In this document: in pieces, positions 32,823 to 41,387 of the stretch
Numbering within the stretch: the first letter of the stretch is position 1
Layout of the letters: each line of letters begins with the position of its first letter
NCBI RefSeq assembly: GCF_014279895.1
Contig: NZ_CP047954.1
Coordinates: forward strand, 124,001 to 188,000
Length of the DNA: 64,000 bases
From: Synechococcus sp. M16.1
GTDB taxonomy: Bacteria; Cyanobacteriota; Cyanobacteriia; PCC-6307; Cyanobiaceae
Direction: 5' to 3'
The notes under the pieces: generated by a model
The model's input: only the letters and a program-made list of their open reading frames with translations
The model's database searches: none
Told to the model about the DNA's origin: nothing
Position numbers and translations under genes: made by a program

Positions 32823-33788
32823 ATGGCCAGCGAGCAGGTGTGGGTGGTGGCGGCCTGCTTCAACGAAGAAGCTGTGATCACCCGCTTCATCGAGCGGGTT
32901 CTGGTTGTCCCTGGTGTGGACCATCTGGTGTTGATCGACGATGGCTCCAGGGATGCCACCGTTCAACAGATCCGCGATTTCATGACACAGCGCCGCAGTC
33001 AGGGCCTGTTGGTTCCGGTGACCCTGCTGGAACTCACCCGCAACTTCGGCAAGGAGGCCGCCATGCTCGCGGGACTGGATCACGTGCGTGAACGCTGTGC
33101 TGCGGCTGTGCTGATCGACTCCGATCTTCAGCATCCGCCTGAGTTGATCGAGGCGATGGTGGCGGAATGGCGCGCTGGGGCCGAGGTGGTGTCGGCGGTG
33201 CGTGATGACCGTGATCAGGAGTCGCGTCTGAAGGTGCTGAGTGCCTCGTGGTTCTACCGGGTGTTCAACAAGATGGTGGATTCCATTCAGCTCCGGGAAG
33301 GGGCTGGTGATCAGTTGATTCTTCTTGACGCAGCCGCTGTGAAGGCGATCACGTCGATGCGCGAATCCAGTCGTTTTTTCAAAGGGCTCATGCCGTGGAC
33401 TGGCTATCGAGCAGTCGCACTGCCCTACCAACGGGTCAAACGGGAAGCAGGGTCCACGTCCTGGAGTCCCCTCAAGTTGTTTGGTTATGCCATCGACGGA
33501 ATTTTCTCGTTTTCAGTTCTGCCTCTCAGGGTCTGGACGGGGCTGGGTCTGATGGTCTCCAGTTTCAGTCTTCTCTATGCCTTCGTGATCGCACTTCGCA
33601 CACTTCTCTTTGGCAGGGATGTTCCGGGTTATGCCTCATTAATGGGGGCAGTTTTGTTCCTCGGCGGCATTCAACTGATCGGCATCGGCGTGCTGGGTGA
33701 TTACATCGGTCGGATCTACATCGACGTCAAACGGCGGCCGCACTATTTCGTCCGAGCCGTGCATCAGGGATCAGAGTTGTTGCGCTGA
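32823..33788 (+). CDS. GT2 polyprenyl-phosphate glycosyltransferase (GtrB/DPM1-like)
   Basis: The 321-residue protein has a cytoplasmic GT-A domain (VWVVAACFNEE, LVLIDDGSRDAT, FGKEAAMLAGLDH, and the metal-binding VLIDSDLQHPPELI). Two C-terminal transmembrane helices follow (about residues 232-258 and 267-295). Such enzymes load a sugar, often glucose, onto undecaprenyl phosphate for later transfer outside the membrane. The convergent gene encodes a GtrA-type protein, its usual partner, and the two overlap by 18 bases at their 3' ends. The ATG at 32823 begins MASEQVWVV. Confidence 0.9.
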   Translation: MASEQVWVVAACFNEEAVITRFIERVLVVPGVDHLVLIDDGSRDATVQQIRDFMTQRRSQGLLVPVTLLELTRNFGKEAAMLAGLDHVRERCAAAVLIDSDLQHPPELIEAMVAEWRAGAEVVSAVRDDRDQESRLKVLSASWFYRVFNKMVDSIQLREGAGDQLILLDAAAVKAITSMRESSRFFKGLMPWTGYRAVALPYQRVKREAGSTSWSPLKLFGYAIDGIFSFSVLPLRVWTGLGLMVSSFSLLYAFVIALRTLLFGRDVPGYASLMGAVLFLGGIQLIGIGVLGDYIGRIYIDVKRRPHYFVRAVHQGSELLR

Positions 33789-34169
33789 TGTCCATTCCTT
33801 CTTGCGGGCCTTGGCACTGAACAGGGCCGCTCGGCTCCAGATCACGACATTCAGCAGCGTGGGGGTGAACACCAGCACAAGGGTCGGGGCCTGGAGTAGC
33901 GGTAGGAGGGCGCACACGCTGAGGTTGACCACGTACTGCAGCAAAAGCCAGCGACGGGCGAACTGGCGTCCCCCCGTCTCTTTCCGGAACGTCAACAGGG
34001 AATGGCCGAAATAGCTCGCCACGGAGGCGGCCAGGAAGGCAATGGGGTTGGCCAGGCTCAGGCTCATCCACGGGCCCAGAAGCAGCAGCACGCTGATGTG
34101 AACAGCTGCGGCCGTGCCCCCCACCAGGCCATAGCGCAGCACGCGGTTCAGCAGGGGCATCATGCGCAC
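33771..34169 (-). CDS. GtrA-like membrane protein, putative polyprenyl-sugar translocase
   Basis: This 132-residue protein has four hydrophobic segments and the GtrA family look: VLRYGLVGGTAAAVHISVLLLL, then NPIAFLAASVASYFGHSLLTF. GtrA proteins are thought to flip undecaprenyl-phosphate-linked sugars made by GtrB. Its N-terminal end touches the 3' end of mtnN (one shared base), suggesting co-transcription with mtnN, while its 3' end overlaps the convergent GtrB-like gene. Confidence 0.85.
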   Translation of the reverse strand: MRMMPLLNRVLRYGLVGGTAAAVHISVLLLLGPWMSLSLANPIAFLAASVASYFGHSLLTFRKETGGRQFARRWLLLQYVVNLSVCALLPLLQAPTLVLVFTPTLLNVVIWSRAALFSAKARKKEWTSAQQL

Positions 34170-34915
34170 TATCGGGGCGTGTTGTTGCAGTGCTGCAGCA
34201 GGGCCTCAATCAGCCGCCAGGCCTGTCGTTCGTAGCGTTTGACGAAGTCTTCGAAGCTTTGGGAGGCCGTTTCGTCGGCACCATCGGAAATCACCCGCAG
34301 CACCAGCCAAGGCACACCTTCCTGCTCGGCCACCTGCGCGACAGCAGCACCTTCCATCTCAACGGCCTGCAGGTCGGGCAGGGCATCCCGCAGCGCCTGC
34401 AGCACCGCTGGATCTCCGATGAAGCGATCCCCCGTGGCGATCAGACCGCTCCTGGGCCGTGCGAACCCGTCCAGGTCGCCTGCATTGTGAGCCTCCATCA
34501 GAGCGGTCTTGGCCCAGTTGAACCAAGGTGGCTGCGGTTGGAGCCGGTCCTGGTTCAGTGCTGGCAGCGTGAAGCGTGGGAACAGTGGCCGGGCATCCAT
34601 GTCGTGCTGCACCACGGCATCAGCCAACACAACATCCCATTGACTCAGGGCCGGATCCGCAGCCCCGGCAACGCCGGTGAACACCAGCAGATCGATGCTG
34701 GGATCGCTGGCGAGCAGGCGAGTGGCGGCCCGCGCAGCGCTCACCTTCCCCCAGCCGCTCCAGGCCAGGCTGAGGCGCACCGTGTCGTTCCACGATCCCC
34801 TGTGGATTCTCAGGTCGCCATGGTCGCTGCAGCTCAGATCCGTGAGGTGGCTTAGATCAGAGCCGATCTCTTCCGGCATGGCGCCCAGCAGGCCCAGGTG
34901 CAGCGGTTGCGTCAT
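34169..34915 (-). CDS. mtnN: 5'-methylthioadenosine/S-adenosylhomocysteine nucleosidase-like protein
   Basis: The 248-residue product belongs to the PNP/UDP-phosphorylase superfamily and resembles MTA/SAH nucleosidase, which cleaves adenine from methylthioadenosine and S-adenosylhomocysteine. Supporting motifs are LGLLGAMPEEI at the N-terminus, FTGVAGAADPAL, LQAVEMEGAAVAQVAEQEGVPWLVLRVISDGADE near the C-terminus (with the catalytic acid region), and SFEDFVKRYERQ. It is somewhat divergent, so specificity is not certain. The ATG at 34915 (MTQPLHLGLLG) matches the family start. It is followed by the GtrA gene. Confidence 0.85.
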   Translation of the reverse strand: MTQPLHLGLLGAMPEEIGSDLSHLTDLSCSDHGDLRIHRGSWNDTVRLSLAWSGWGKVSAARAATRLLASDPSIDLLVFTGVAGAADPALSQWDVVLADAVVQHDMDARPLFPRFTLPALNQDRLQPQPPWFNWAKTALMEAHNAGDLDGFARPRSGLIATGDRFIGDPAVLQALRDALPDLQAVEMEGAAVAQVAEQEGVPWLVLRVISDGADETASQSFEDFVKRYERQAWRLIEALLQHCNNTPR

Positions 34916-34992
34916 GGTTTCGTGAACCTCGCTCAACCGTAACGGCGACCTTTTGCATCTCCCCCCACACTGTGCGGAATGACGAGGTTGCA

Positions 34993-35436
34993 GTGAACGC
35001 GGGCGAATCGGTACACAGCGTGGCCCGGATGCGAGCGCTGGCATCCACGATCACGCTTGTTCGTCGCCAGTTTCCCGCTGCACAGGCCAACCTCAGCCCC
35101 TGGCGGGACGACCCGCAGACCCGGCAGTGGAGTGAATCGGAATCGCTGGACCTCTCGTTTCACTTCCCTGGCTGGAGTCCACGCCTGGAATGCCGCAGTT
35201 TGCTGATGCAATTGCGCATCAGCACGGATTGTGGTGACGATCAGCTGCGCCTGCTGGGAGTCTTGATGCGGGGCATGACCTACGACGGTGAACGCTGGCG
35301 CCTCGCCACGGTTGGTGAATGGTTGCCGGAAGGCCCCCACCTGCCTCAGCAGCGGCAGGTGAAGCAGCTTCAGCAGATTTGTCGCGAGCTGTTCGAACTG
35401 TTTGATCGGAATGCTTCGTCCGATACAGCGGCGTAA
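34993..35436 (+). CDS. Conserved hypothetical protein, about 147 aa
   Basis: The product is a soluble protein with a segment PLSFHFPG-like (LDLSFHFPGWSPRLECRSLL), followed by LRLLGVLMRGMTYDGERWRL and a helical C-terminus. No family is recognised. The start is uncertain: GTG at 34993 has a good AGG site five bases upstream (34985-34987); GTG at 34972 or ATG at 35029 are alternatives. It is divergent from mtnN and lies 75 bases upstream of ho1, possibly in the same transcription unit. Confidence 0.68.
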   Translation: MNAGESVHSVARMRALASTITLVRRQFPAAQANLSPWRDDPQTRQWSESESLDLSFHFPGWSPRLECRSLLMQLRISTDCGDDQLRLLGVLMRGMTYDGERWRLATVGEWLPEGPHLPQQRQVKQLQQICRELFELFDRNASSDTAA

Positions 35437-35511
35437 CCCTTCGCAACGCTCGTGGCCACCCTTCCGTGGACTGCTTATAGGGTCCTCCTATCGGTCCAAT
35501 CACAAGCATTC

Positions 35512-36225
35512 ATGTCCGTTGCACTGGCTGCCCAGATTCGTGAAGGCACGAAAAAGTCGCACACCATGGCCGAGAACACCGGCTTTGTGAGCTGCTTCCT
35601 GAAGGGTGTCGTCGACAAATCCAGCTATCGCAAGCTTGTTGCAGACCTCTACTTCGTCTACGAGGCGATGGAAGAGGAGATCGACAAGCTGGGTGATCAT
35701 CCGATTGTTGGACCGATTGGCAAGAAAGAGCTCAATCGTCGCGAATCTCTCGAGCAGGACCTCACCTATTACTTCGGTGCAGGTTGGAAAGAGCAGATTC
35801 AACCCTCTCCGTCCGCAGCGGCTTACGTTGAACGGATTCATGCCGTAGCGAAGGAGTCCCCAGAGCTCTTGGTCGGCCATCACTACACCCGTTATCTCGG
35901 TGATCTCTCTGGTGGTCAGATCCTCAAGAACATCGCCCAGAAAGCGATGAACATGGATGGCGACGACGGACTTCGTTTCTACGTCTTCGATGACATCGCC
36001 GATGAGAAGGCGTTCAAGGCCAATTATCGCGCTGCGATGGATAGTCTTCCGATCGATCAGGCAACGGCCGACCGCATCGTCGAGGAAGCCAATCATGCTT
36101 TCCACCTGAACATGAACATGTTCAAGGAGTTGGAAGGCAATCTTGTTGCCGCGATTGGCAAAGTGCTGTTTGGCTTCCTCACCCGTCGTCAGCGGGCAGG
36201 CAGCACCGAGGCCGCAGCCGCTTGA
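35512..36225 (+). CDS. ho1: Heme oxygenase (type 1)
   Basis: Heme oxygenase opens heme to biliverdin IX-alpha using ferredoxin, the first step to phycocyanobilin and phycoerythrobilin. The 237-residue protein shows the N-terminal helix with the proximal-His region IREGTKKSHTMAENTGFV, the conserved YLGDLSGGQILKNIAQKA distal helix, and FYVFDDIADEKAF. The ATG at 35512 (MSVALAAQIREG) is preferred over one 20 codons upstream, since the upstream part holds a TATAGGGT-like -10 at about 35476. Its stop lies 10 bases before the start of the first glycosyltransferase of the surface-glycan run. Confidence 0.95.
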   Translation: MSVALAAQIREGTKKSHTMAENTGFVSCFLKGVVDKSSYRKLVADLYFVYEAMEEEIDKLGDHPIVGPIGKKELNRRESLEQDLTYYFGAGWKEQIQPSPSAAAYVERIHAVAKESPELLVGHHYTRYLGDLSGGQILKNIAQKAMNMDGDDGLRFYVFDDIADEKAFKANYRAAMDSLPIDQATADRIVEEANHAFHLNMNMFKELEGNLVAAIGKVLFGFLTRRQRAGSTEAAAA

Positions 36226-36235
36226 GTGTTCACTG

Positions 36236-37285
36236 GTGCCCACCCAACTGATTCGTTTCCTGGTCCCCGGGATCAGCAGTCGCTTTCGTTGTGGAGGGCT
36301 CAGCGTCGAACAACAGACCGCCCGACTAGTGGCGAATCTGTGCCCGACGGAACTGGTCACCTACCGCGAACGCTCACCCGAGCATCCGTACCTGGACGAC
36401 TGCCTTCGCCTGGAGCCCCCGGATACCAAGGTTCTCTGGGTGGTCAGCTGGGGCTTTGATGTTCCTGGCTTAATCCGTCGCTTAGATGGCCGTCGGGTTG
36501 CGTACCACGCCCACAGCAGCGCCTACGGCTTTGACTTGCCGCCAGGTGTTCCTGTCTTGGCCGTCAGCCGCAACACCTTGGGCTATTGGGGCAACCAAGC
36601 TCCCCGCAACCCCCTTGCCCTGGTCCCGAATGCTCTGGACCAGACCTGGCTCGACCGTGGCGACCGTGCGGTAAGCCAGCGCCGCCCGATCGATGTGTTG
36701 GTTCAGGCCCGTAAGAGCAGTCCTTATGTTCTGAGGCAACTGGTGCCAGCCTTGCGACAGGCGGGCCTTGTGGTGGAAGTTCAGACGGGCTGGGTGGATG
36801 ACCTGGTGGATCTGTTCAACCGCTCCACGGTGTATCTCTACGACTCAGCGGAGTACTGGCGCGGACGTGGCGTGACCGAGGGCTTCGGCTTGCCGCCGCT
36901 GGAGGCATTGGCCTGTGGATGCGTTGTGTTCAGCAGCCTCAATCACGCCCTGGCGGACTATGGAGATCCAGGTCACACCGTGCATCAGATCGGTTGTGGG
37001 CGGCTGCGTTTCGATCTTGAGCGGATCCAGGCTGCTGTTGCATCCCCTCAGCGCTGGCGGCCCTCCAGCGATTATTTGGAGGACTTGCTTCACGAGTGTT
37101 CAGAAGCTGTGCTGCTCGAGCGCTGGCGTGGTGCCTTCGCACACCTGGATGCAATCGAGGCAGTATCGGGGCCTCTCCTCAGCAGTTCTCCCACGTGGCG
37201 GTTGAGACTGCAGCATCTGATCGATCGACTCCAGCGAGTGGTCAATCGGTTGCCCGGCTGGCCGAAAGGCCTGCTGCACCGATAG
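36236..37285 (+). CDS. Glycosyltransferase, GT4-like
   Basis: The 349-residue protein resembles GT-B fold retaining glycosyltransferases. The C-terminal half contains GRGVTEGFGLPPLEALACGCVVFSSLNHALADY, the usual E-x7-E donor-binding block (EGFGLPPLE), and the N-terminal half has the acceptor-side Rossmann features. The donor and acceptor sugars are unknown. The start is GTG at 36236 (MPTQLIRFLVPG), 10 bases after ho1. The ABC exporter gene follows after 49 bases, so this is the likely first gene of the surface-glycan run, possibly driven from the ho1 promoter. Confidence 0.82.
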   Translation: MPTQLIRFLVPGISSRFRCGGLSVEQQTARLVANLCPTELVTYRERSPEHPYLDDCLRLEPPDTKVLWVVSWGFDVPGLIRRLDGRRVAYHAHSSAYGFDLPPGVPVLAVSRNTLGYWGNQAPRNPLALVPNALDQTWLDRGDRAVSQRRPIDVLVQARKSSPYVLRQLVPALRQAGLVVEVQTGWVDDLVDLFNRSTVYLYDSAEYWRGRGVTEGFGLPPLEALACGCVVFSSLNHALADYGDPGHTVHQIGCGRLRFDLERIQAAVASPQRWRPSSDYLEDLLHECSEAVLLERWRGAFAHLDAIEAVSGPLLSSSPTWRLRLQHLIDRLQRVVNRLPGWPKGLLHR

Positions 37286-37334
37286 CTTTTGCGACTATGG
37301 ATAAGAGGAGATGGATGGTGGTGTTTATCGCTGA

Positions 37335-39170
37335 ATGATTGAGGCTTTGCAGCGATCCATCCAGAGTCAGACCTGGAGAGAACTTCAAGTTCTGCTTCGT
37401 GAGCTAGCGCCAGAAAGACGACGGTTTCTCGCTCTGGTCCTGTTGGCGTCGCTCTTGCAGGGATTGGTCGATATTTTTTTGGTGGGTTTGTTGGCGCGTT
37501 TGGTCGGCTTGCTAGCTGGAGCCAAGCTCGGTGACCAGATTCCTGGGATTCGTTTTTTTGGCGGAGGTTTACAAGATCAGGTCGGCTGGATTGTGGTCTT
37601 GCTGATAGCGGCTTACTGGTTGGTATCTGGTATTCGTTTCGGGGTGGCCTTGCTCGAATCTTTATTGACAGCGGAGATTTGGGCAGACCTAGTGAATAAA
37701 GTTTACCGGAATTTGATGTTGCAGCGTTATGAGTTTTTTGTGCTTAATCGCAAGGCGTTGTTGTCTGAGCGCTTTAATCGAATTCTGTCGCGTGTGACAG
37801 GAACTGTGATTACTCCAATGATTGCTATTTCGGCAAGCTTTGTGTCTGTCACCGCGCTGATTCTCGGAGTGGGATTGATGCTTGGCAGTACATCTCTGTT
37901 TATTTTCGTCCTGCTGTTTGTTGCCTATGCACTTTCTTCGAGAATAATTACTCCTTATCTTAGGTTGGCTCTGCGTCAGAAAATTCGTTATTCAAGGCGC
38001 CTCAAATTAATCTTTTCTGAGTCAATGAGATCGATTAGAGATGTACAATTATATTCTTCGCATGAATATTTTGTCAATCGATTCTCTAGCTCAGGAGTTC
38101 TAGCGAAGAGGAGTGATCGTCTTTCAAAGTTATTGCCTGCGGTTCCGCGATTTGTCATAGAACCCGCAGGTATCACAATTCTTTTTGTGGTGGGACTTGC
38201 CCCTGCGATTTCCTCCGGAGATGCTGACCGTCTGCGTGAGGCGCTTCCGGAATTGGCGACGGTTCTGGTGGTGCTCTTGCGTATTACGTCGCCTTTGCAA
38301 ACCGTTTTTAGCAATGTCAATAAGTTGCGTGGTGGGCTTCCTGAGGTGAAAGATGCTTTGGAGTTGCTCAGGATGAGACCCAACCGATTGTCTCTTGGTG
38401 ATTCAGGAGTTCCCTCTTCGGACGGCATCATGCCGAGTCGGTTGATTGAGCTCAGTGGAGTCAACTTTTCTTATCAAGAAAGTGATCGACTCGTTCTTGA
38501 AAATGTGAGTCTTTCAATTCCTGTGGGCTCTCGAATTGCCCTTGTTGGCAGCACAGGGAGTGGAAAAACAACCATTGCCCATCTTTTGCTTGGTCTTTAC
38601 ACGCCTTCGACAGGTGGCTTGTTGCTCGACGGTGTGCCTGTCTCTGCGGAGGAAATGCCGGCATGGCAGGCGAATTGTGCATTCGTTCCCCAAAATATTC
38701 GCTTGCTTGATGCAAGCGTCAGAGAAAATGTTGCCTTTTGCGAGGATCCAGATTCAATCGATGACAATGAAGTTTGGGCGGCTTTAGAAGCCGCTCAGTT
38801 TTCTGAATTTGCAGCCCAGATGCCCTACGGTTTGTACACAATCTGTGGTGAGGATGGCATTAAGCTTTCGGGAGGTCAATGTCAGCGCTTGGCGTTAGCT
38901 CGAGCTTTTTATCGAAAAGCCAAACTCATGGTTTTGGACGAGGCTACAAGTGCTTTGGATAACAAAACAGAGCATGATGTGATGCATGCCCTCGACTTGA
39001 TAGGAAGACGATGCACCATGGTTGTGATCGCGCACCGCCTTTCAACGGTTAAAAAGTGCGATCGTATTTTTGAGATTTCCCAGGGCCGTATTGTTGCTTC
39101 GGGAGACTTTGAAACTCTCAAGAAGCTTTCACCAAGTTTTCGCGAGATGACCATGTTGGATGCGGTTTAG
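37335..39170 (+). CDS. ABC transporter, fused permease and ATPase (lipid/glycan exporter type)
   Basis: This 611-residue half-transporter has an N-terminal membrane domain of about six helices (residues 30-330) and a C-terminal ATPase with Walker A VGSTGSGKTTIAH, Q-loop FVPQNIRLLD, signature LSGGQCQRLALARA, Walker B LMVLDEATSALD and H-loop IAHRLSTV. It belongs with MsbA/PglK-like exporters that flip lipid-linked glycans or lipids. Its position directly before four glycosyltransferases supports glycan or lipid-linked-oligosaccharide export. The coding sequence is clearly AT-richer than the flanking genes (many TTT, AAT, TCT codons), a possible sign of transfer. Confidence 0.9.
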   Translation: MIEALQRSIQSQTWRELQVLLRELAPERRRFLALVLLASLLQGLVDIFLVGLLARLVGLLAGAKLGDQIPGIRFFGGGLQDQVGWIVVLLIAAYWLVSGIRFGVALLESLLTAEIWADLVNKVYRNLMLQRYEFFVLNRKALLSERFNRILSRVTGTVITPMIAISASFVSVTALILGVGLMLGSTSLFIFVLLFVAYALSSRIITPYLRLALRQKIRYSRRLKLIFSESMRSIRDVQLYSSHEYFVNRFSSSGVLAKRSDRLSKLLPAVPRFVIEPAGITILFVVGLAPAISSGDADRLREALPELATVLVVLLRITSPLQTVFSNVNKLRGGLPEVKDALELLRMRPNRLSLGDSGVPSSDGIMPSRLIELSGVNFSYQESDRLVLENVSLSIPVGSRIALVGSTGSGKTTIAHLLLGLYTPSTGGLLLDGVPVSAEEMPAWQANCAFVPQNIRLLDASVRENVAFCEDPDSIDDNEVWAALEAAQFSEFAAQMPYGLYTICGEDGIKLSGGQCQRLALARAFYRKAKLMVLDEATSALDNKTEHDVMHALDLIGRRCTMVVIAHRLSTVKKCDRIFEISQGRIVASGDFETLKKLSPSFREMTMLDAV

Positions 39171-39176
39171 GTAGTC

Positions 39177-41387
39177 GTGGCCGACATTGTTCTTCTGGCC
39201 ACGTCGGACTGGGACCATCCGCTCTGGACCAACAAGCAGCATGTGACCTGTGCGCTGGCAGAGCTGGGTCATCGCGTTCTTTATGTGGATTCCCTTGGGG
39301 TCCGTGCTCCACGGGTTGATCGCTCCGACTCGGGTCGGATTTTGAGGCGTTTGCGTCGGGGATTTCGTGGGCCGCGTCAGGTGAGGCCAGGGGTATGGGT
39401 CATGTCGCCTCTGGTGCTGCCGGGGCAGACCCGAGGCTGGGCCGGACTCCTAAACCGTTGGAGTCTCAATCTCAGCCTGTTGGTGGCCGATTGTCTGCTC
39501 GACCTGCGCCTTCCGTTGCTTTGGACGTTCAATCCCCAGGCCCGCGATTATTTGCGCTTGAGCCGGTTCCATGCCGTGGTGTATCTCTGCGTGGATCGCA
39601 TTCAGGCGCAGCCGGGGATGCCGGTGCAGCCTCTGGAGGATGCGGAGCGTGATCTCTGCTCTCTGGTTAATGCGCTGTTCACCACCTCGCCGGAACTGCA
39701 GGCCTCGCTCGGGCCTCTGAATGCCGGCAGCCATGGTTTTGGCAATGTGGCTGATGCCACCCATTTCGGTCAGGCCCTGCATGCCGGCCTGCCCCGACCA
39801 GCGGATTGGCCCGCCACCAAGGGGCCAGTGCTCATCTTCATTGGTGCGATCGATGCCTACAAGCTCGATCTCACCATGCTCGAGGCCTTGATGGAGCGAA
39901 CCCCCCATTGGACTTATCTCTTCATCGGTCCTGTGGGGGAGACCGATCCCAGCACTGACGTCAGCACCTGGAAGCGCTTTCCCCATGTGCATCAGCTGGG
40001 CCCGAGGCCTTACGCCAGTCTCCCCGCTTACCTCGCCCATGCCGATGTGGCGTTGTTGCCGCTGCAGATCAATGACTACACCCGTCATATGTACCCGATG
40101 AAATTCTTCGAGTACCTGGCGGCCGGTCGCCCAGTGGTGGCCACGGCGATCCCCGCCTTGTGCGATCAGGGGGATGTGGCTCTGCTTTGTGAACCTGAGG
40201 TGTCCGCTTTTGAGGCGGCGATTCAGCAGGCGTTGGCAGGGGAGGGGCCGTCCCTGGAGCACCGGCTTGAGCGTGCCCAGCTGCATACCTATCGCACGCG
40301 CACCCAGGCGATGCTCGACTGCCTCAGTCAGCACGGCCTGATGCCAGATGAGCCCTTGGCTCCCCAGGCTCCCCGCTATTTCCATTTGCTTACTCAGCTG
40401 GGTCGACCCCACCTTTCAGCTCAGCTGCGCCTCGCCCAGTTGCGCGTGCTGGAAAGCTTGGGGCAACAACAGTGGGCTGAACGTTGCCTGCGTCGCTGGC
40501 TGGTGCGGGAGCCGTTCAACATCACTTTGCTGAATGATCTGGCCCGGCGTCGTTTCGCTCAGGGCGACCATCGTGAGGGTCGACGCGTGATTGAACGGGT
40601 CTGGAAGGAAGACGGTGAAGCCGAAATCCTGCACCAACTGTTATCGCGCCGCCGGTCTTTACAGGGCAGCCGCATCGATCAGCTGGCGATGTTGGATGAA
40701 CTGGCCTCCAGCACGGTTTTGCCGATTCACTTCGTGGGCTACTGCCGGATGGTGTGCACCTATCTGGCCATTGATGCCAAGGATGTGGCGGCGTTGCGCC
40801 GGGGTGTGGAAGGACTGGAGGTGATCTTGGCGGAGTTGGAGTGCGATCCCGATACCTTCCGCTGCCTCCAGCCCAAACGGAAGAACCGAGCCAAATTGCT
40901 GATCTCAGCGCACCTCACGCGTCTTCGTGCCTTGATAGCGCTGAAAGACACCGCAGCTTTGAATCGGGCCTCATGCGATCTGCTGGTCATCGCCCGGCGC
41001 TACGACCCTTTCGCCACTGATCGCGTCACGGCCATATCCATGACCCGCAGCGTCATGGGCTGTCTCACCATTGCCGCGGTGATGGCTTGGCATGCCGGCG
41101 ATCCGCGGCGTTTCGATGCCGTGGTCGATGAAATGGAGCGTCTGTGCAAAGCCTGTCATGCCGATCGCTTCGACGTGATCGCGGGCGAAACTCACGAAGA
41201 CCATCGAGGTTTTGCTGATGCTGTAGTGGCTAGGCTTCAAGCATGCCGCTGGTCGGTATCGGAACCCAGCGCGCGTCCGTCCAGGCACCAGTTGGTTGAT
41301 CCTGTCCAGCGGGTGTTTTTCTCGGATTTGCGTCGGGAACGAGCCGCCAAAGCCGAGAGCTTTCTGCAATCGCTTGGGTTGCGCTGA
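39177..41387 (+). CDS. Glycosyltransferase with long C-terminal helical domain, 736 aa
   Basis: Residues 1 to about 395 form a GT-B glycosyltransferase (LLATSDWDHPLWTNKQHV, GPVLIFIGAIDAYKLDLTMLE, YTRHMYPMKFFEYLAAGRPVVAT). The remaining 340 residues are helical and TPR-like (LESLGQQQWAERCLRRWLVREP, NDLARRRFAQGDHREGRRVI) and match no domain I know. The fusion might let the enzyme dock to the other glycosyltransferases or a carrier. The start is GTG at 39177, six bases after the exporter stop. The TGA overlaps the ATG of the next gene. Confidence 0.82.
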   Translation: MADIVLLATSDWDHPLWTNKQHVTCALAELGHRVLYVDSLGVRAPRVDRSDSGRILRRLRRGFRGPRQVRPGVWVMSPLVLPGQTRGWAGLLNRWSLNLSLLVADCLLDLRLPLLWTFNPQARDYLRLSRFHAVVYLCVDRIQAQPGMPVQPLEDAERDLCSLVNALFTTSPELQASLGPLNAGSHGFGNVADATHFGQALHAGLPRPADWPATKGPVLIFIGAIDAYKLDLTMLEALMERTPHWTYLFIGPVGETDPSTDVSTWKRFPHVHQLGPRPYASLPAYLAHADVALLPLQINDYTRHMYPMKFFEYLAAGRPVVATAIPALCDQGDVALLCEPEVSAFEAAIQQALAGEGPSLEHRLERAQLHTYRTRTQAMLDCLSQHGLMPDEPLAPQAPRYFHLLTQLGRPHLSAQLRLAQLRVLESLGQQQWAERCLRRWLVREPFNITLLNDLARRRFAQGDHREGRRVIERVWKEDGEAEILHQLLSRRRSLQGSRIDQLAMLDELASSTVLPIHFVGYCRMVCTYLAIDAKDVAALRRGVEGLEVILAELECDPDTFRCLQPKRKNRAKLLISAHLTRLRALIALKDTAALNRASCDLLVIARRYDPFATDRVTAISMTRSVMGCLTIAAVMAWHAGDPRRFDAVVDEMERLCKACHADRFDVIAGETHEDHRGFADAVVARLQACRWSVSEPSARPSRHQLVDPVQRVFFSDLRRERAAKAESFLQSLGLR

